The notes under the pieces: model-generated | Seen by the model: the letters and a program-made list of their open reading frames with translations, nothing else | Database searches by the model: none | Told to the model about the DNA's origin: nothing | Position numbers and translations under genes: made by a program | In this document: positions 53,421-61,407 of the stretch, piece after piece | Numbering within the stretch: position 1 is the first letter of the stretch | Layout: the number at the start of each line of letters is the position of its first letter | Origin: Thiopontia sp964551545 | GTDB taxonomy: Bacteria > Pseudomonadota > Gammaproteobacteria > GCF-002020875 | Direction of reading: 5' to 3' | Assembly: GCA_964551545.1 (NCBI GenBank) | Contig: CAZKCT010000002.1 | Coordinates: 1 to 64,000 of the forward strand | Length of the DNA: 64,000 nt

Positions 53421-53891
53421 CTAGCGCTCGAAACTGATCTCGTAGTACCGAGTTCCCGGATTGGGGTTATTGCGATAATCGGGGATCTCATAAAACCCAA
53501 TTGATTCGTACAACTCCTGCGCCGCCTGCATACTGGGGATGGAGTCGAGACGCATCTTCTTATAACCCGCCTTCTCCGCCTCAATCAGCAACGTCATCAC
53601 CAGCCCACGACCAATCCCGCTACCGCGATAACGCGGTGAGACATAGAGCCGTTTCATCTCGCAAACGCCCTCCTCAAGCGGATGGAAAGCGACACAACCC
53701 GCAGGCTGTCGATCTTGATGCGCCAGCAGCACCTTCCCCTCGGGCGGGCCATAGTGATGCTCCAGCTGCTCAAACTCACTGGGAAAATTGATCAGCGCTG
53801 GGTCATTGGGACGGGTATCCACGTACTCCTGCAACAGAGCACGCACCGCACCATAGTCTTCCTGCGTCTCTGCAGACTCAATCTTGATCAC
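53421..53891 (-). CDS. GNAT-family N-acetyltransferase
   Basis: A 156-residue GCN5-related acetyltransferase. The acetyl-CoA motif is RLYVSPRYRGSGIGRGLVMTLLIEAEKAGY (R-x-x-G-x-G/A type), followed by MRLDSIPSMQAAQELYESIGFYEI. The substrate is unknown. It lies two bases downstream of arsC on the same strand and is convergent with tpm. Confidence 0.9.
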   Translation of the reverse strand: MIKIESAETQEDYGAVRALLQEYVDTRPNDPALINFPSEFEQLEHHYGPPEGKVLLAHQDRQPAGCVAFHPLEEGVCEMKRLYVSPRYRGSGIGRGLVMTLLIEAEKAGYKKMRLDSIPSMQAAQELYESIGFYEIPDYRNNPNPGTRYYEISFER

Positions 53892-53893
53892 AA

Positions 53894-54241
53894 TTAAAGG
53901 ATGTCCAGAACTTGCTCAGGAGGACGCCCTACCGCAGCTCGGTTGCCATGGATCACAATGGGACGCTCAATCACCCTGGGATTGGCAACCATGCGTTCAA
54001 TCTGCTCAGCGCGGCTCAATCCGGGCTGATCCAATCCAGCCTCTTTGTACTCCGCCTCCTTCTTGCGCATCAATGCCTGTGGCTCAATGCCCAACATCGT
54101 CAAAATCTGCTCCAACTCGGCAGTCGTTGGCGGGGTCTCCAGATATTTCACCACCTCTGGATCAATATCCCGTCCCTGCAACAGCTCCAGTGTCATCCGT
54201 GATTTGGAACAGCGTGGATTATGGTAGATCTTTACACTCAT
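53894..54241 (-). CDS. arsC: Glutaredoxin-dependent arsenate reductase (ArsC)
   Basis: A 115-residue ArsC: MSVKIYHNPRCSKSRMTL with the catalytic Cys11, then TPPTTAELEQILTMLGIEPQALMRKKEAEY and NPRVIERPIVIHGNRAAVGRPPEQVL, with the conserved arginines. It reduces arsenate to arsenite using glutaredoxin. No arsenite exporter is adjacent. A start eight codons upstream (54265) is possible but lies outside the family N-terminus. It is probably cotranscribed with the GNAT gene. Confidence 0.93.
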   Translation of the reverse strand: MSVKIYHNPRCSKSRMTLELLQGRDIDPEVVKYLETPPTTAELEQILTMLGIEPQALMRKKEAEYKEAGLDQPGLSRAEQIERMVANPRVIERPIVIHGNRAAVGRPPEQVLDIL

Positions 54242-54298
54242 CGTTGATTTGCCCTTAAAAACCATGTAATTGCCTCAAGAATACAGAAAAGTCTCCAA

Positions 54299-54327
54299 CA
54301 AAAAAACCCCCGGCCAATCCGGGGGTT
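54299..54327 (-). terminator. Intrinsic terminator of the glnK-amtB operon
   Basis: Read on the minus strand, AACCCCCGG and its complement CCGGGGGTT (plus-strand 54305-54313 and 54319-54327) form a 9-bp GC-rich stem with a 5-base loop, followed by a run of T (plus-strand A run from 54299). It lies ~75 bases after amtB. Confidence 0.9.
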
Positions 54328-54400
54328 CAGTTGCAGAGGACTCATCATTCAGAGAGGAGATGGGTCGCTGCCCCTGCAACAGCGACCCGAGTGACTCAAA

Positions 54401-55666
54401 CTACTTTCCGCTATTGGTAAATTCGGGATAGGCCTCCATACCGCACTCAGCATAGTCAGCACCATTAGCCTCATCCTCTTCACTGATACGGATCCCCATC
54501 AGCCCCTTGATCAGCGCCCACACCACCAGACTGGTGATGAACACCCAACCAAAGATCACGCCAGCACCCACCAGCTGACCACTGAAGGTTGCACCGCTGT
54601 TGGTCAGTGGCACCAACATCAGCCCAAAGAAGCCAACCACGCCATGCACCGAGATCGCACCAACCGGATCATCAATCCGCATCTTATCGAGGGTCACGAT
54701 GGAGAAGACCACCAGAACACCTGCCGCAAAACCAAACAGAGTCGCCAGCAGTGGGGTTGGCGTCGAAGGCTCTGCAGTGATCGCCACCAGTCCCGCTAAT
54801 GCACCATTCAGTGTCATAGTGAGATCAGCCTTGCCGAACATCATCCGCGCGACGATCAATGCCGCCACTGCACCACCGGCCGCTGATGCATTGGTGTTGA
54901 GAAAGACCATCGCTACCGAGTGTGCACTGGCAATATCACCCAGCTTCAGCACCGAACCACCATTGAAACCGAACCACCCCATCCAGAGGATGAAGGTTCC
55001 GAGTGTTGCCAACGGCAGGTTAGCACCCGGGATCGCCCGTACCTCACCATTAGGGCCATACTTGCCCTTACGCGCACCGAGTAGCAGAACACCCGCCAGC
55101 GCAGCCGCTGCACCCGCCATATGGACAATGCCTGATCCCGCAAAGTCGCTGAACTCCAGCGTAAAGAGGCCAAATACCGACTGACCACCCCAGGTCCATG
55201 AACCCTCCACCGGATAGATGACGCCAGTCATCACCACTGCAAAGGCAAGGAAGGCCCAGAGCCTCATCCGCTCTGCCACGGCACCGGAGACAATCGACAT
55301 CGCCGTCGCCACAAAGACCACCTGGAAGAAGAAGTCAGAGGCACCGGAGTAGACCGAATCACCATTGAAGCCATTCTCGGCCGAACTCTTCAGTGCGTCC
55401 GCCACAAATGAGTCACCGCCGACGATGCCATCGAGGAAATAGCCCCCGCCATACATCAACTGGTACCCCATCACCAGATACATGATGCAAGAGATGGCAA
55501 ACAGCGCCACATTCTTGGTCAGGATCTCGGTGGTATTCTTGGAGCGGACCAGCCCCGCCTCCAGCATTGCAAAACCGGCAGCCATCCACATCACCAGTGC
55601 ACCGGATACCAGAAAGTAGAAGGTATCCATCGCATATTGCAGTTCAAAAATTTGATTTTCCATCAT
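54401..55666 (-). CDS. amtB: Ammonium transporter AmtB
   Basis: A ~421-residue Amt/Rh channel with eleven hydrophobic segments. It has FYFLVSGALVMWMAAGFAMLEAGLVRSKN, WTWGGQSVFGLFTLEFSDFAGSGIVHMAGA (signature with pore His), GFNGGSVLKLGD and SVHGVVGFFGLM (second pore His). AAGGAG lies seven bases before the second ATG (55663), which may be the real start. It is cotranscribed with glnK; PII blocks the channel when nitrogen is abundant. There is no N-terminal cleavable signal of the E. coli type. Confidence 0.96.
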   Translation of the reverse strand: MMENQIFELQYAMDTFYFLVSGALVMWMAAGFAMLEAGLVRSKNTTEILTKNVALFAISCIMYLVMGYQLMYGGGYFLDGIVGGDSFVADALKSSAENGFNGDSVYSGASDFFFQVVFVATAMSIVSGAVAERMRLWAFLAFAVVMTGVIYPVEGSWTWGGQSVFGLFTLEFSDFAGSGIVHMAGAAAALAGVLLLGARKGKYGPNGEVRAIPGANLPLATLGTFILWMGWFGFNGGSVLKLGDIASAHSVAMVFLNTNASAAGGAVAALIVARMMFGKADLTMTLNGALAGLVAITAEPSTPTPLLATLFGFAAGVLVVFSIVTLDKMRIDDPVGAISVHGVVGFFGLMLVPLTNSGATFSGQLVGAGVIFGWVFITSLVVWALIKGLMGIRISEEDEANGADYAECGMEAYPEFTNSGK

Positions 55667-55674
55667 GTGCTCCT

Positions 55675-56013
55675 TTAGATTGCCTCACGGCCTGACTCGC
55701 CGGTACGAATTCGAATCACCTCTTGCAGATCGGTGATAAAGATCTTGCCGTCCCCGATCTTGTCGCTGTTGGCTGCGCCCCGGATCGCCTCAATGGTGCG
55801 GTCCAGCAACTCAGCAGAGATGGCTATCTCCATCTTCACCTTGGGCAAAAAATCGATGGTGTACTCCGCGCCTCGATAGAGCTCGGTGTGCCCCTTCTGG
55901 CGCCCAAACCCCTTCACTTCGGTCACGGTGACCCCGTTGACCCCGATCTCGGAGAGCGCCTCACGGACATCATCGAGCTTGAAGGGCTTGATAATGGCGG
56001 TAACCATTTTCAT
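55675..56013 (-). CDS. glnK: PII nitrogen regulatory protein
   Basis: The 112-residue PII signal transducer: MKMVTAIIKPFKLDDVREAL, the T-loop with Tyr51 (TELYRGAEY, uridylylation site), and GDGKIFITDLQEVIRIRTGE. The start follows AAGGAG by eight bases; the longer frame to 56103 has no family similarity. Linkage to amtB identifies it as GlnK-type. A sigma-54 promoter sequence lies upstream at 56082-56097. Confidence 0.96.
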   Translation of the reverse strand: MKMVTAIIKPFKLDDVREALSEIGVNGVTVTEVKGFGRQKGHTELYRGAEYTIDFLPKVKMEIAISAELLDRTIEAIRGAANSDKIGDGKIFITDLQEVIRIRTGESGREAI

Positions 56014-56081
56014 AACTGGAACTCCTTGTTGTTGGTTCAAAAAATTCTGCACCGCAAACACCGATGCAATACATCCCCTAG

Positions 56082-56097
56082 AGCAACAGCTATGCCA
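56082..56097 (-). promoter_or_regulatory. Sigma-54 promoter of glnK-amtB
   Basis: The minus strand reads TGGCAT-AGCTG-TTGCT, matching the sigma-54 consensus TGGCAY-N5-TTGCW with the GG and GC elements in correct spacing. It is 69 bases upstream of the glnK ATG, leaving a 5' UTR of about 55-60 bases. Nitrogen control through NtrC is expected; no NtrC site was identified. Confidence 0.8.
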
Positions 56098-56269
56098 AGT
56101 CACATAAATTGATAAATAACAATGAGTTGATCGGCATCTTTCTCACCAACAGGCGTGACACCAAAGCACACTTTGGGCGAATAGAGGGCAGCCACTACAG
56201 CAGCATGCACCCAATCAGTGCAGAGATTGAGTGAGAAAACCTGACCCTGTTACGGCACAATGTGGCGAT

Positions 56270-57013
56270 ATGGATCGACCCACACCACCCGCCATTCGCG
56301 TCAACCATCTGGTGCGCCACTTCGACAAGGTACATGCCGTCGACGATCTCTCGTTTGAAATTCAACGAGGCTCCATCACCGCACTGCTCGGGGGTAATGG
56401 GGCAGGCAAAACCACCACGCTAGCGATGCTGTTGGGGCTGTTGATTCCAGATGCCGGCTCCATTGAGATTCTTGGCGTCGATATGCTGCAGAACCGCTAT
56501 GACGCACTCCCACAGATGAACTTCTCCTCCCCCTACCTCGATCTACCGGGGCGACTCACGGTCGAGGAGAATCTGCTGGTCTATGCACGACTCTACAGCG
56601 TCGTACAACCCAAGCAGCGCATTGAGGAGCTTGCCAATACACTCGACATCACTCCATTCCTGCAACGCCCTTATAGCCACCTCTCCGCTGGTCAAAAGAC
56701 CCGAGTCTCTCTCGCCAAGGCACTCCTCAACAAGCCTCAGGTACTGCTTCTCGATGAGCCCACCGCCTCTCTCGATCCGGACAACGGTGACCGCATTCGC
56801 AGCCAGCTGGAGCAGTACGTTCAACAGACCGGTGCCACGGTACTGCTCGCCTCCCACAATATGCCGGAGGTGGAACGGCTCTGCGATCAGGTCTTGCTGA
56901 TGCGCAGTGGAAAGGTTGTCAATCGTGGCACCCCGCAACAGTTGATTGACCAATATGGCCACCAGACGCTGGAGCAGGTTTTCCTCGATGTGGCACGGAG
57001 GAGCGCCGAGTGA
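56270..57013 (+). CDS. ABC-2 exporter ATP-binding protein
   Basis: A 247-residue ABC ATPase with Walker A LGGNGAGKTTTLAMLLG, signature HLSAGQKTRVSLAKAL, Walker B VLLLDEPTASLDPD and the switch His in LLASHNMPEVERL. It is the DrrA/YadG/NodI type. The ATG at 56270 was chosen over GTG at 56231, which lacks a domain-relevant extension. It overlaps the permease gene by four bases. The substrate is unknown. Confidence 0.9.
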   Translation: MDRPTPPAIRVNHLVRHFDKVHAVDDLSFEIQRGSITALLGGNGAGKTTTLAMLLGLLIPDAGSIEILGVDMLQNRYDALPQMNFSSPYLDLPGRLTVEENLLVYARLYSVVQPKQRIEELANTLDITPFLQRPYSHLSAGQKTRVSLAKALLNKPQVLLLDEPTASLDPDNGDRIRSQLEQYVQQTGATVLLASHNMPEVERLCDQVLLMRSGKVVNRGTPQQLIDQYGHQTLEQVFLDVARRSAE

Positions 57014-57810
57014 GCCATTTCTCCACAGCTCGGGTTAGCGCGATGGTGATGCGTTACATCTATCTACTGCGCCGCTCTTGGCCGCGGATACTGGAGTTGA
57101 TCTACTGGCCTGCAGTACAGATGATTCTCTGGGGATTAATCTCCCAGTTCTTTGTCCAGCACAGTAGCTGGCTGGCCCAGGCCAGTGGCGTCCTGCTGGC
57201 CGCAGTGATGTTGTGGGATGTGCTATTCCGTGGCCATCTCGGGGTCTCTCTCCCCTTTATCGAGGAGATGTACGCCCGTAACCTGGGCCATCTGTTTGTC
57301 TCACCACTACGAGTCTCGGAGCACATTGCTGCCCTGTTGCTGATCAGCCTGATCCGTACCAGCATTGGACTCGGTGCGGCAGCGGCACTGGCTACCATAC
57401 TTTACGCCTTCAACATCTTTGATCTGGGGCTGCCACTTCTGGCCTTTTTCTTCCAACTGATTGTGATGGGTTGGGCCACCGGACTGGGTGTGGTCTCCTT
57501 GATCCTGCGCTACGGCCTCGGTGCGGAGAGTCTCGCCTGGGTGCTGGTCTTCGCACTCGCACCAATCTCTGCCGTCTACTACCCCGTCGATATTCTTCCA
57601 GAAATGATTCAACCCATTGCACACGCCATCCCCGCCAGCCATGCCTATGAGGGAATGCGGGCGCTGATGTTTGATCACACCTTCCGCTGGGATCTGTTCT
57701 GGAATGGCACGCTCCTCAACCTGATCTGGCTGGGGGTCGCTGTGGGCCTCTATCTTCGTGCTTTCACCCACGCCCGACAACGTGGTTCACTACTGCAGGG
57801 AAACGAGTAG
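57010..57810 (+). CDS. ABC-2 type exporter permease
   Basis: A 266-residue membrane protein with six hydrophobic segments and the ABC-2 pattern. It includes a conserved amphipathic start (YIYLLRRSWPRILELIYWPAVQMILWG) and a segment with ISAVYYPVDILPEMIQPIAHAIPASHAYEGMR, typical of the NodJ/YadH group. It forms an exporter with the preceding ATPase. It starts at the GTG/ATGA overlap with that gene and is convergent with cbiX. The substrate may be a lipid or polysaccharide but is not determinable. Confidence 0.88.
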   Translation: MSHFSTARVSAMVMRYIYLLRRSWPRILELIYWPAVQMILWGLISQFFVQHSSWLAQASGVLLAAVMLWDVLFRGHLGVSLPFIEEMYARNLGHLFVSPLRVSEHIAALLLISLIRTSIGLGAAAALATILYAFNIFDLGLPLLAFFFQLIVMGWATGLGVVSLILRYGLGAESLAWVLVFALAPISAVYYPVDILPEMIQPIAHAIPASHAYEGMRALMFDHTFRWDLFWNGTLLNLIWLGVAVGLYLRAFTHARQRGSLLQGNE

Positions 57811-57817
57811 TCCGCTT

Positions 57818-58186
57818 TTACTCCGACTGTTGCGCGGCGGCACGGATCAGTGATGGCATCAATGGTGAGGCGCCAATATGCTCCACCATCTCGATCGAAC
57901 AGTGGGGGTGTTCCTGTTGTACCTGCTGCAGAATCTGAGGAATATCGTTCACCACATGAGTGCCTGCCGCCAGAAAGTAGGGAACCACCACAATCGAGGA
58001 GGCCTCCGCTTCGACACAGCGTCGAACGCCCTCTGGGATATCGGGCACTGCCAGCTCCAGGAAGGCCGCCCCGATATAGCCAAACTGGCTGGCGCAATCA
58101 ATCGCCACTGCAGCAGCCAACGCCTCGACCTCCTCATTGGATGCAGCGCGGCGGCTACCGTGAGCAACAAGTAGTAGAGCCTTCAC
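57818..58186 (-). CDS. CbiX/SirB-type chelatase (small)
   Basis: A 122-residue single-domain class II chelatase. It has LLLVAHGSRRAASNEEVE (metal-binding His in AHGSR), AFLELAVPDIPEGVRRCV (catalytic Glu) and VVPYFLAAGTHVVNDIP (second His). Small CbiX proteins insert Co or Fe into sirohydrochlorin as homodimers; which metal is not shown. It lies two bases from the deaminase stop on the same strand and could be cotranscribed with it. Confidence 0.88.
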   Translation of the reverse strand: MKALLLVAHGSRRAASNEEVEALAAAVAIDCASQFGYIGAAFLELAVPDIPEGVRRCVEAEASSIVVVPYFLAAGTHVVNDIPQILQQVQQEHPHCSIEMVEHIGASPLMPSLIRAAAQQSE

Positions 58187-58188
58187 AG

Positions 58189-58773
58189 TTACTCCCCGCC
58201 ACCATTGTAGATGGCACCACCTTGCTGCCGATAAAACTGCAACACCTCACGGGCCTCATCGCGCGCAATCCCCTGACTCACCTCAATTGATCTTGACTCC
58301 AAGGTCTGCACCCACTGCGCGGGCTTATCCCCTTCATCAAAACCGATCGCCTCTGCATCGGCCTCATTGGCCGCCATCGCCACATGGCGCACCCCTGACC
58401 AAGGGATCGCCCCGAGACACATCGCACACGGCTCGGTACTGGTCACCAACTCATAATCCGGCAAATCACTGCGGTCCAGATCGTAGCTCCCCAACTTTCT
58501 CTGCGCAATGGCAATCGCCACCATCTCTGCATGAAGCGTCGAGATCCCCTCCGTTGTCACCAGGTTCACCCCCAAGGAAATCAGTACCCCACTCTTCCGT
58601 TCAAAAATTGCGGCCGCAAATGGACCGCCCGTTCCCTCTTCCACATTTTTTCTGGAGGCAGCCACCACCCATGCCACTCGCTCCTCTAACCGGGATATGG
58701 CACGATAGCGCTGGGCAAACCCCTCGATCCAGGGAGGCAGCTTGAAGTTGATCTCGGTTGGTTGCTGAAACAT
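58189..58773 (-). CDS. Cytidine/deoxycytidylate-type nucleoside deaminase
   Basis: A 194-residue zinc deaminase of the guanine deaminase/TadA-like group. It has GGPFAAAIFE, TLHAEMVAIAIAQRKLG (zinc His and catalytic Glu) and TSTEPCAMCLGAIPWSGV (zinc cysteines). The N-terminal ~35 residues precede the standard fold. The start MFQQPTEINF at 58773 was chosen; the frame runs upstream to 58983 without family similarity. The substrate (guanine, or another base or nucleoside) is not settled by sequence. Confidence 0.85.
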   Translation of the reverse strand: MFQQPTEINFKLPPWIEGFAQRYRAISRLEERVAWVVAASRKNVEEGTGGPFAAAIFERKSGVLISLGVNLVTTEGISTLHAEMVAIAIAQRKLGSYDLDRSDLPDYELVTSTEPCAMCLGAIPWSGVRHVAMAANEADAEAIGFDEGDKPAQWVQTLESRSIEVSQGIARDEAREVLQFYRQQGGAIYNGGGE

Positions 58774-58877
58774 TGGCACGTGAAAAGGTTTTCCCTCAAA
58801 ATCATGAACAGCTGGAGCGTTTCTTGTTCTGAATAGTAGCAGGGAAAAATCCCTGTTGCAGTGAGGCACCAAAACAG

Positions 58878-59162
58878 ATGGAGCTGATGAGTAACAATAG
58901 AGAAACAGATCCTCTAGACAAACTTCCCCCGATTCTGCGGCAGAATCGGGAACAGAATCTATGCACCTGTAACGAGGTGGCAAAAATGGATGTGATTGAT
59001 GCCATCGCCAATGGTGCCACTACACTGGAAGCGGTTCGCAAACAAACCTATGCCAGCGATGGCAATGGCTGTTGCACGCGGCAGGTGGAGCGGCTGATTG
59101 AGTGCCTGACTGGAGACTGTACCAACTTGATCGATCCAGAGGGTGGCACCCCTTCTGATTAA
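58878..59162 (+). CDS. BFD-like [2Fe-2S]-binding protein
   Basis: A 94-residue protein whose residues ~28-80 match the bacterioferritin-associated-ferredoxin (BFD) fold. The four cysteine positions are in LCTCNEV and GCCTRQVERLIECL, with the helix pair between them (VIDAIANGATTLEAVRKQT). It may serve as an electron donor or cluster sensor; a specific partner is not visible. It is convergent with the asmA-like gene, leaving six bases between the stops. Confidence 0.82.
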   Translation: MELMSNNRETDPLDKLPPILRQNREQNLCTCNEVAKMDVIDAIANGATTLEAVRKQTYASDGNGCCTRQVERLIECLTGDCTNLIDPEGGTPSD

Positions 59163-59168
59163 AGCCTC

Positions 59169-60560
59169 TTAAAAGAGGCGCTGTAACAGGTTGCCAAACT
59201 CTTTCTTGATGCGCTGACCAGAATCTGTTTTTGGATCTCCAAGCAGCTGCTTCACCTTTTCATCCAGTTTCTGCTGCAGCTTCTTTTGCAGCGTCTCTTT
59301 GAGCACTCCATCCAAATCGACCTTCACACGAGGGTCGGTGAACGTCCCCTGAATTCGCACCGGAAAGGAGCGCCCTTCCAACTGCTCGATCCCTGCCCGC
59401 TCCGTTTCAGAGAGGTTTTCTGCAACCTTGGCGGTCAGCTGGTAATCAATCTCTTGTGACTGAAACTCCATCCAACCCGCTCCTGACAGCTCGATCCAGC
59501 CACTCTTGATCTTCAAATCAGGAATCTGCAACTGCCCGCCAACGGCGCGAACCGTGGCCTTGAGATCTTCAAAAGAGGTTTCATTCGGCGCCTGATCATA
59601 CGAAATGGGCTGCCGACGGATCAGTGCTACAGCCTGTCTCACCAGTCGCTGGAGATTGATGCCGATGATCGCCCCATGGTTCACCTCAACTACCGCCTCA
59701 CCATTCAGGCTATTGAGAATAGAGGATTGAGTGGCACCGGTGACACGACCTTTGCCGCTCGCAGAGAGGGTTCCTCGCAGTTGCTGAACCCCTTCGAGAT
59801 CCAACAGCAGGCGTTCCAGGTCGATCTTTTGAAAGGACTCCTCCAACTCGGTAATCGGCTGTTTAAATCGAAGGTCGCTCTTGACGGTACCTCGGTAGGT
59901 TCCACCATAGAGATTAGCTGTGAGTGGCCCAATCACCACCTCTCCCCCTTTTGCCGTGACCTGCAATTGCACATCGCTGGCCACCGCTTTTGCAATCTGG
60001 AGGCGCCCAATCGACAACTGTCCCTCAAGATCCAAGACTCGAAGCAGCGGGAGGGGCAACTGCAGAACGCCAACAGCGGACCCTGCCAGCGGATCAATGG
60101 CCTGTGGTTGCTCTCCCTTTGGCATGTATCGATCAAGATCCAGCTGCTCTCCCTGTAGATTGAAACGGATCCAGTGCCCCTTTTTCTGCTGCTGCCACTG
60201 TGCAGTACCGCTCCAAAGCACACCATCGACCACCGCCTCCAGTGCATCGACCTCAATCCGTTGTTGCAGCAGTGGCATCAAGGCAACCTCAATGGAGATC
60301 TGCTCGATGGTGGTAAGTGGAGGGTGCTGTCCCTTGGTACGGGAGAGGATGATTTCACGCCCCTCTAGGGCGACCGCAGGAAACAGGGAGAGGGAAAGGG
60401 GTTCATCCATTTGCAGATGGAGCCCGCTATGCATCTCAACCTGTTGGCGAATCTGCTCACGGAGTCCACGCTCATCAAAAAGAAGATTGGCGGCAAGGGT
60501 GGCCACCAGAACCAACCCTGTGACAACAATCAGGAACCACTTCATCACCGATTTGAACAT
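59169..60560 (-). CDS. AsmA-family protein
   Basis: A 463-residue protein with one N-terminal membrane helix (WFLIVVTGLVLVATLAANLLF) and a long periplasmic beta-rich region. It has the AsmA N-terminal block (ASGLHLQMDEPLSLSLFPAVALEGREI-like) and the C-terminal repeat (GAIIGINLQRLVRQAVALI, GWIELSGAGWMEF). AsmA-like proteins are implicated in lipid transport across the periplasm. It is the third gene of an operon: its ATG overlaps the stop of the vWA gene as TAATG. It is shorter than E. coli AsmA (~617). Confidence 0.88.
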   Translation of the reverse strand: MFKSVMKWFLIVVTGLVLVATLAANLLFDERGLREQIRQQVEMHSGLHLQMDEPLSLSLFPAVALEGREIILSRTKGQHPPLTTIEQISIEVALMPLLQQRIEVDALEAVVDGVLWSGTAQWQQQKKGHWIRFNLQGEQLDLDRYMPKGEQPQAIDPLAGSAVGVLQLPLPLLRVLDLEGQLSIGRLQIAKAVASDVQLQVTAKGGEVVIGPLTANLYGGTYRGTVKSDLRFKQPITELEESFQKIDLERLLLDLEGVQQLRGTLSASGKGRVTGATQSSILNSLNGEAVVEVNHGAIIGINLQRLVRQAVALIRRQPISYDQAPNETSFEDLKATVRAVGGQLQIPDLKIKSGWIELSGAGWMEFQSQEIDYQLTAKVAENLSETERAGIEQLEGRSFPVRIQGTFTDPRVKVDLDGVLKETLQKKLQQKLDEKVKQLLGDPKTDSGQRIKKEFGNLLQRLF

Positions 60561-61405
60561 TAGTCTGCAGCCCTCTCCTGATCGTCAGCATGGTTAAAGA
60601 TCTGCAAGGTCCAAGACTGGCCCGAGTCGATAAAGGTGGCACCGCCCTCCTCGGCCAGTCTCGCGGCAAGCTCGGGAGAGGCGCTAATCGCTGAGCGCGT
60701 GTACTTCATAAACAGGGTATCCACCTGCGCTCCCAGCTTTCTCAGATTGACCTTGCACCCCTTCATCTGCTGGGGATAACAGAGGTTATCGTAATGGATA
60801 AAGGCGAGCCGTTGCGCCTTGGGTAACCGCCACTGGTACTGCTGTGCCTGCTCCAGTGCCTGATGGAGGGCCTCTGGACCATCCTGATTGAGGTGGCTCT
60901 GGTTGTTGTCGCGGAATGTCTCAGTGCGAATCCTACGCAGCAGATTGTAGACTTCACTCAAGTCACTGCGCAGATCAGTGGAACGAATATTGGCCTGCAA
61001 AATCGGATAACGGGTCTTCTGGTCCCCATAGAGAATCATCGAGAGATGTATCTCGCGATTGCGACGCTCCCAGAATTTGTCGAGTGTCCGCAGCTCATAC
61101 TCCAACCCATCCAGAAAAGAGGCGTAGGAGTTGGAGAAATCCACCAGTAACAACAATTCCAGATCCTCGATCGCCAACTGCTGGTTCTGCTGCTGCAGTG
61201 TCTCAACCTGTTTCTCCAACGTCTCTTGCTGGTTCAACAACTGACTGTAGCGCTGCAGCAGCGGTTCCAGCCGCCCCGATTTATCACTGTTCATGAAGAA
61301 GGGAAGCGAGACAATGGTGAGAATGACAAAGGCCCCCAGTGCCGAAGCAAAGAGGTCAATACTGGCAACACCAAAGATAGAGGGGCGCTGCTTGGGCTGG
61401 TACAT
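60560..61405 (-). CDS. MotB/ExbD-like membrane-anchored vWA-domain protein
   Basis: A 281-residue protein. A short cytoplasmic start is followed by one membrane helix (residues ~13-37, ASIDLFASALGAFVILTIVS) bearing Asp17 at its start, the position of the proton-carrying Asp in MotB, ExbD and ZorB. A coiled coil (~45-80, QQETLEKQVETLQQQNQQ) leads to a von Willebrand A-like domain (LELLLLVDFSNSYASF, with MIDAS-like D-x-S-x-S at residues 89-93) where MotB carries an OmpA domain. It lies two bases after the MotA-like gene, so the two probably form a stator-like complex. Function unknown. Confidence 0.82.
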   Translation of the reverse strand: MYQPKQRPSIFGVASIDLFASALGAFVILTIVSLPFFMNSDKSGRLEPLLQRYSQLLNQQETLEKQVETLQQQNQQLAIEDLELLLLVDFSNSYASFLDGLEYELRTLDKFWERRNREIHLSMILYGDQKTRYPILQANIRSTDLRSDLSEVYNLLRRIRTETFRDNNQSHLNQDGPEALHQALEQAQQYQWRLPKAQRLAFIHYDNLCYPQQMKGCKVNLRKLGAQVDTLFMKYTRSAISASPELAARLAEEGGATFIDSGQSWTLQIFNHADDQERAAD

Positions 61406-61407
61406 CG

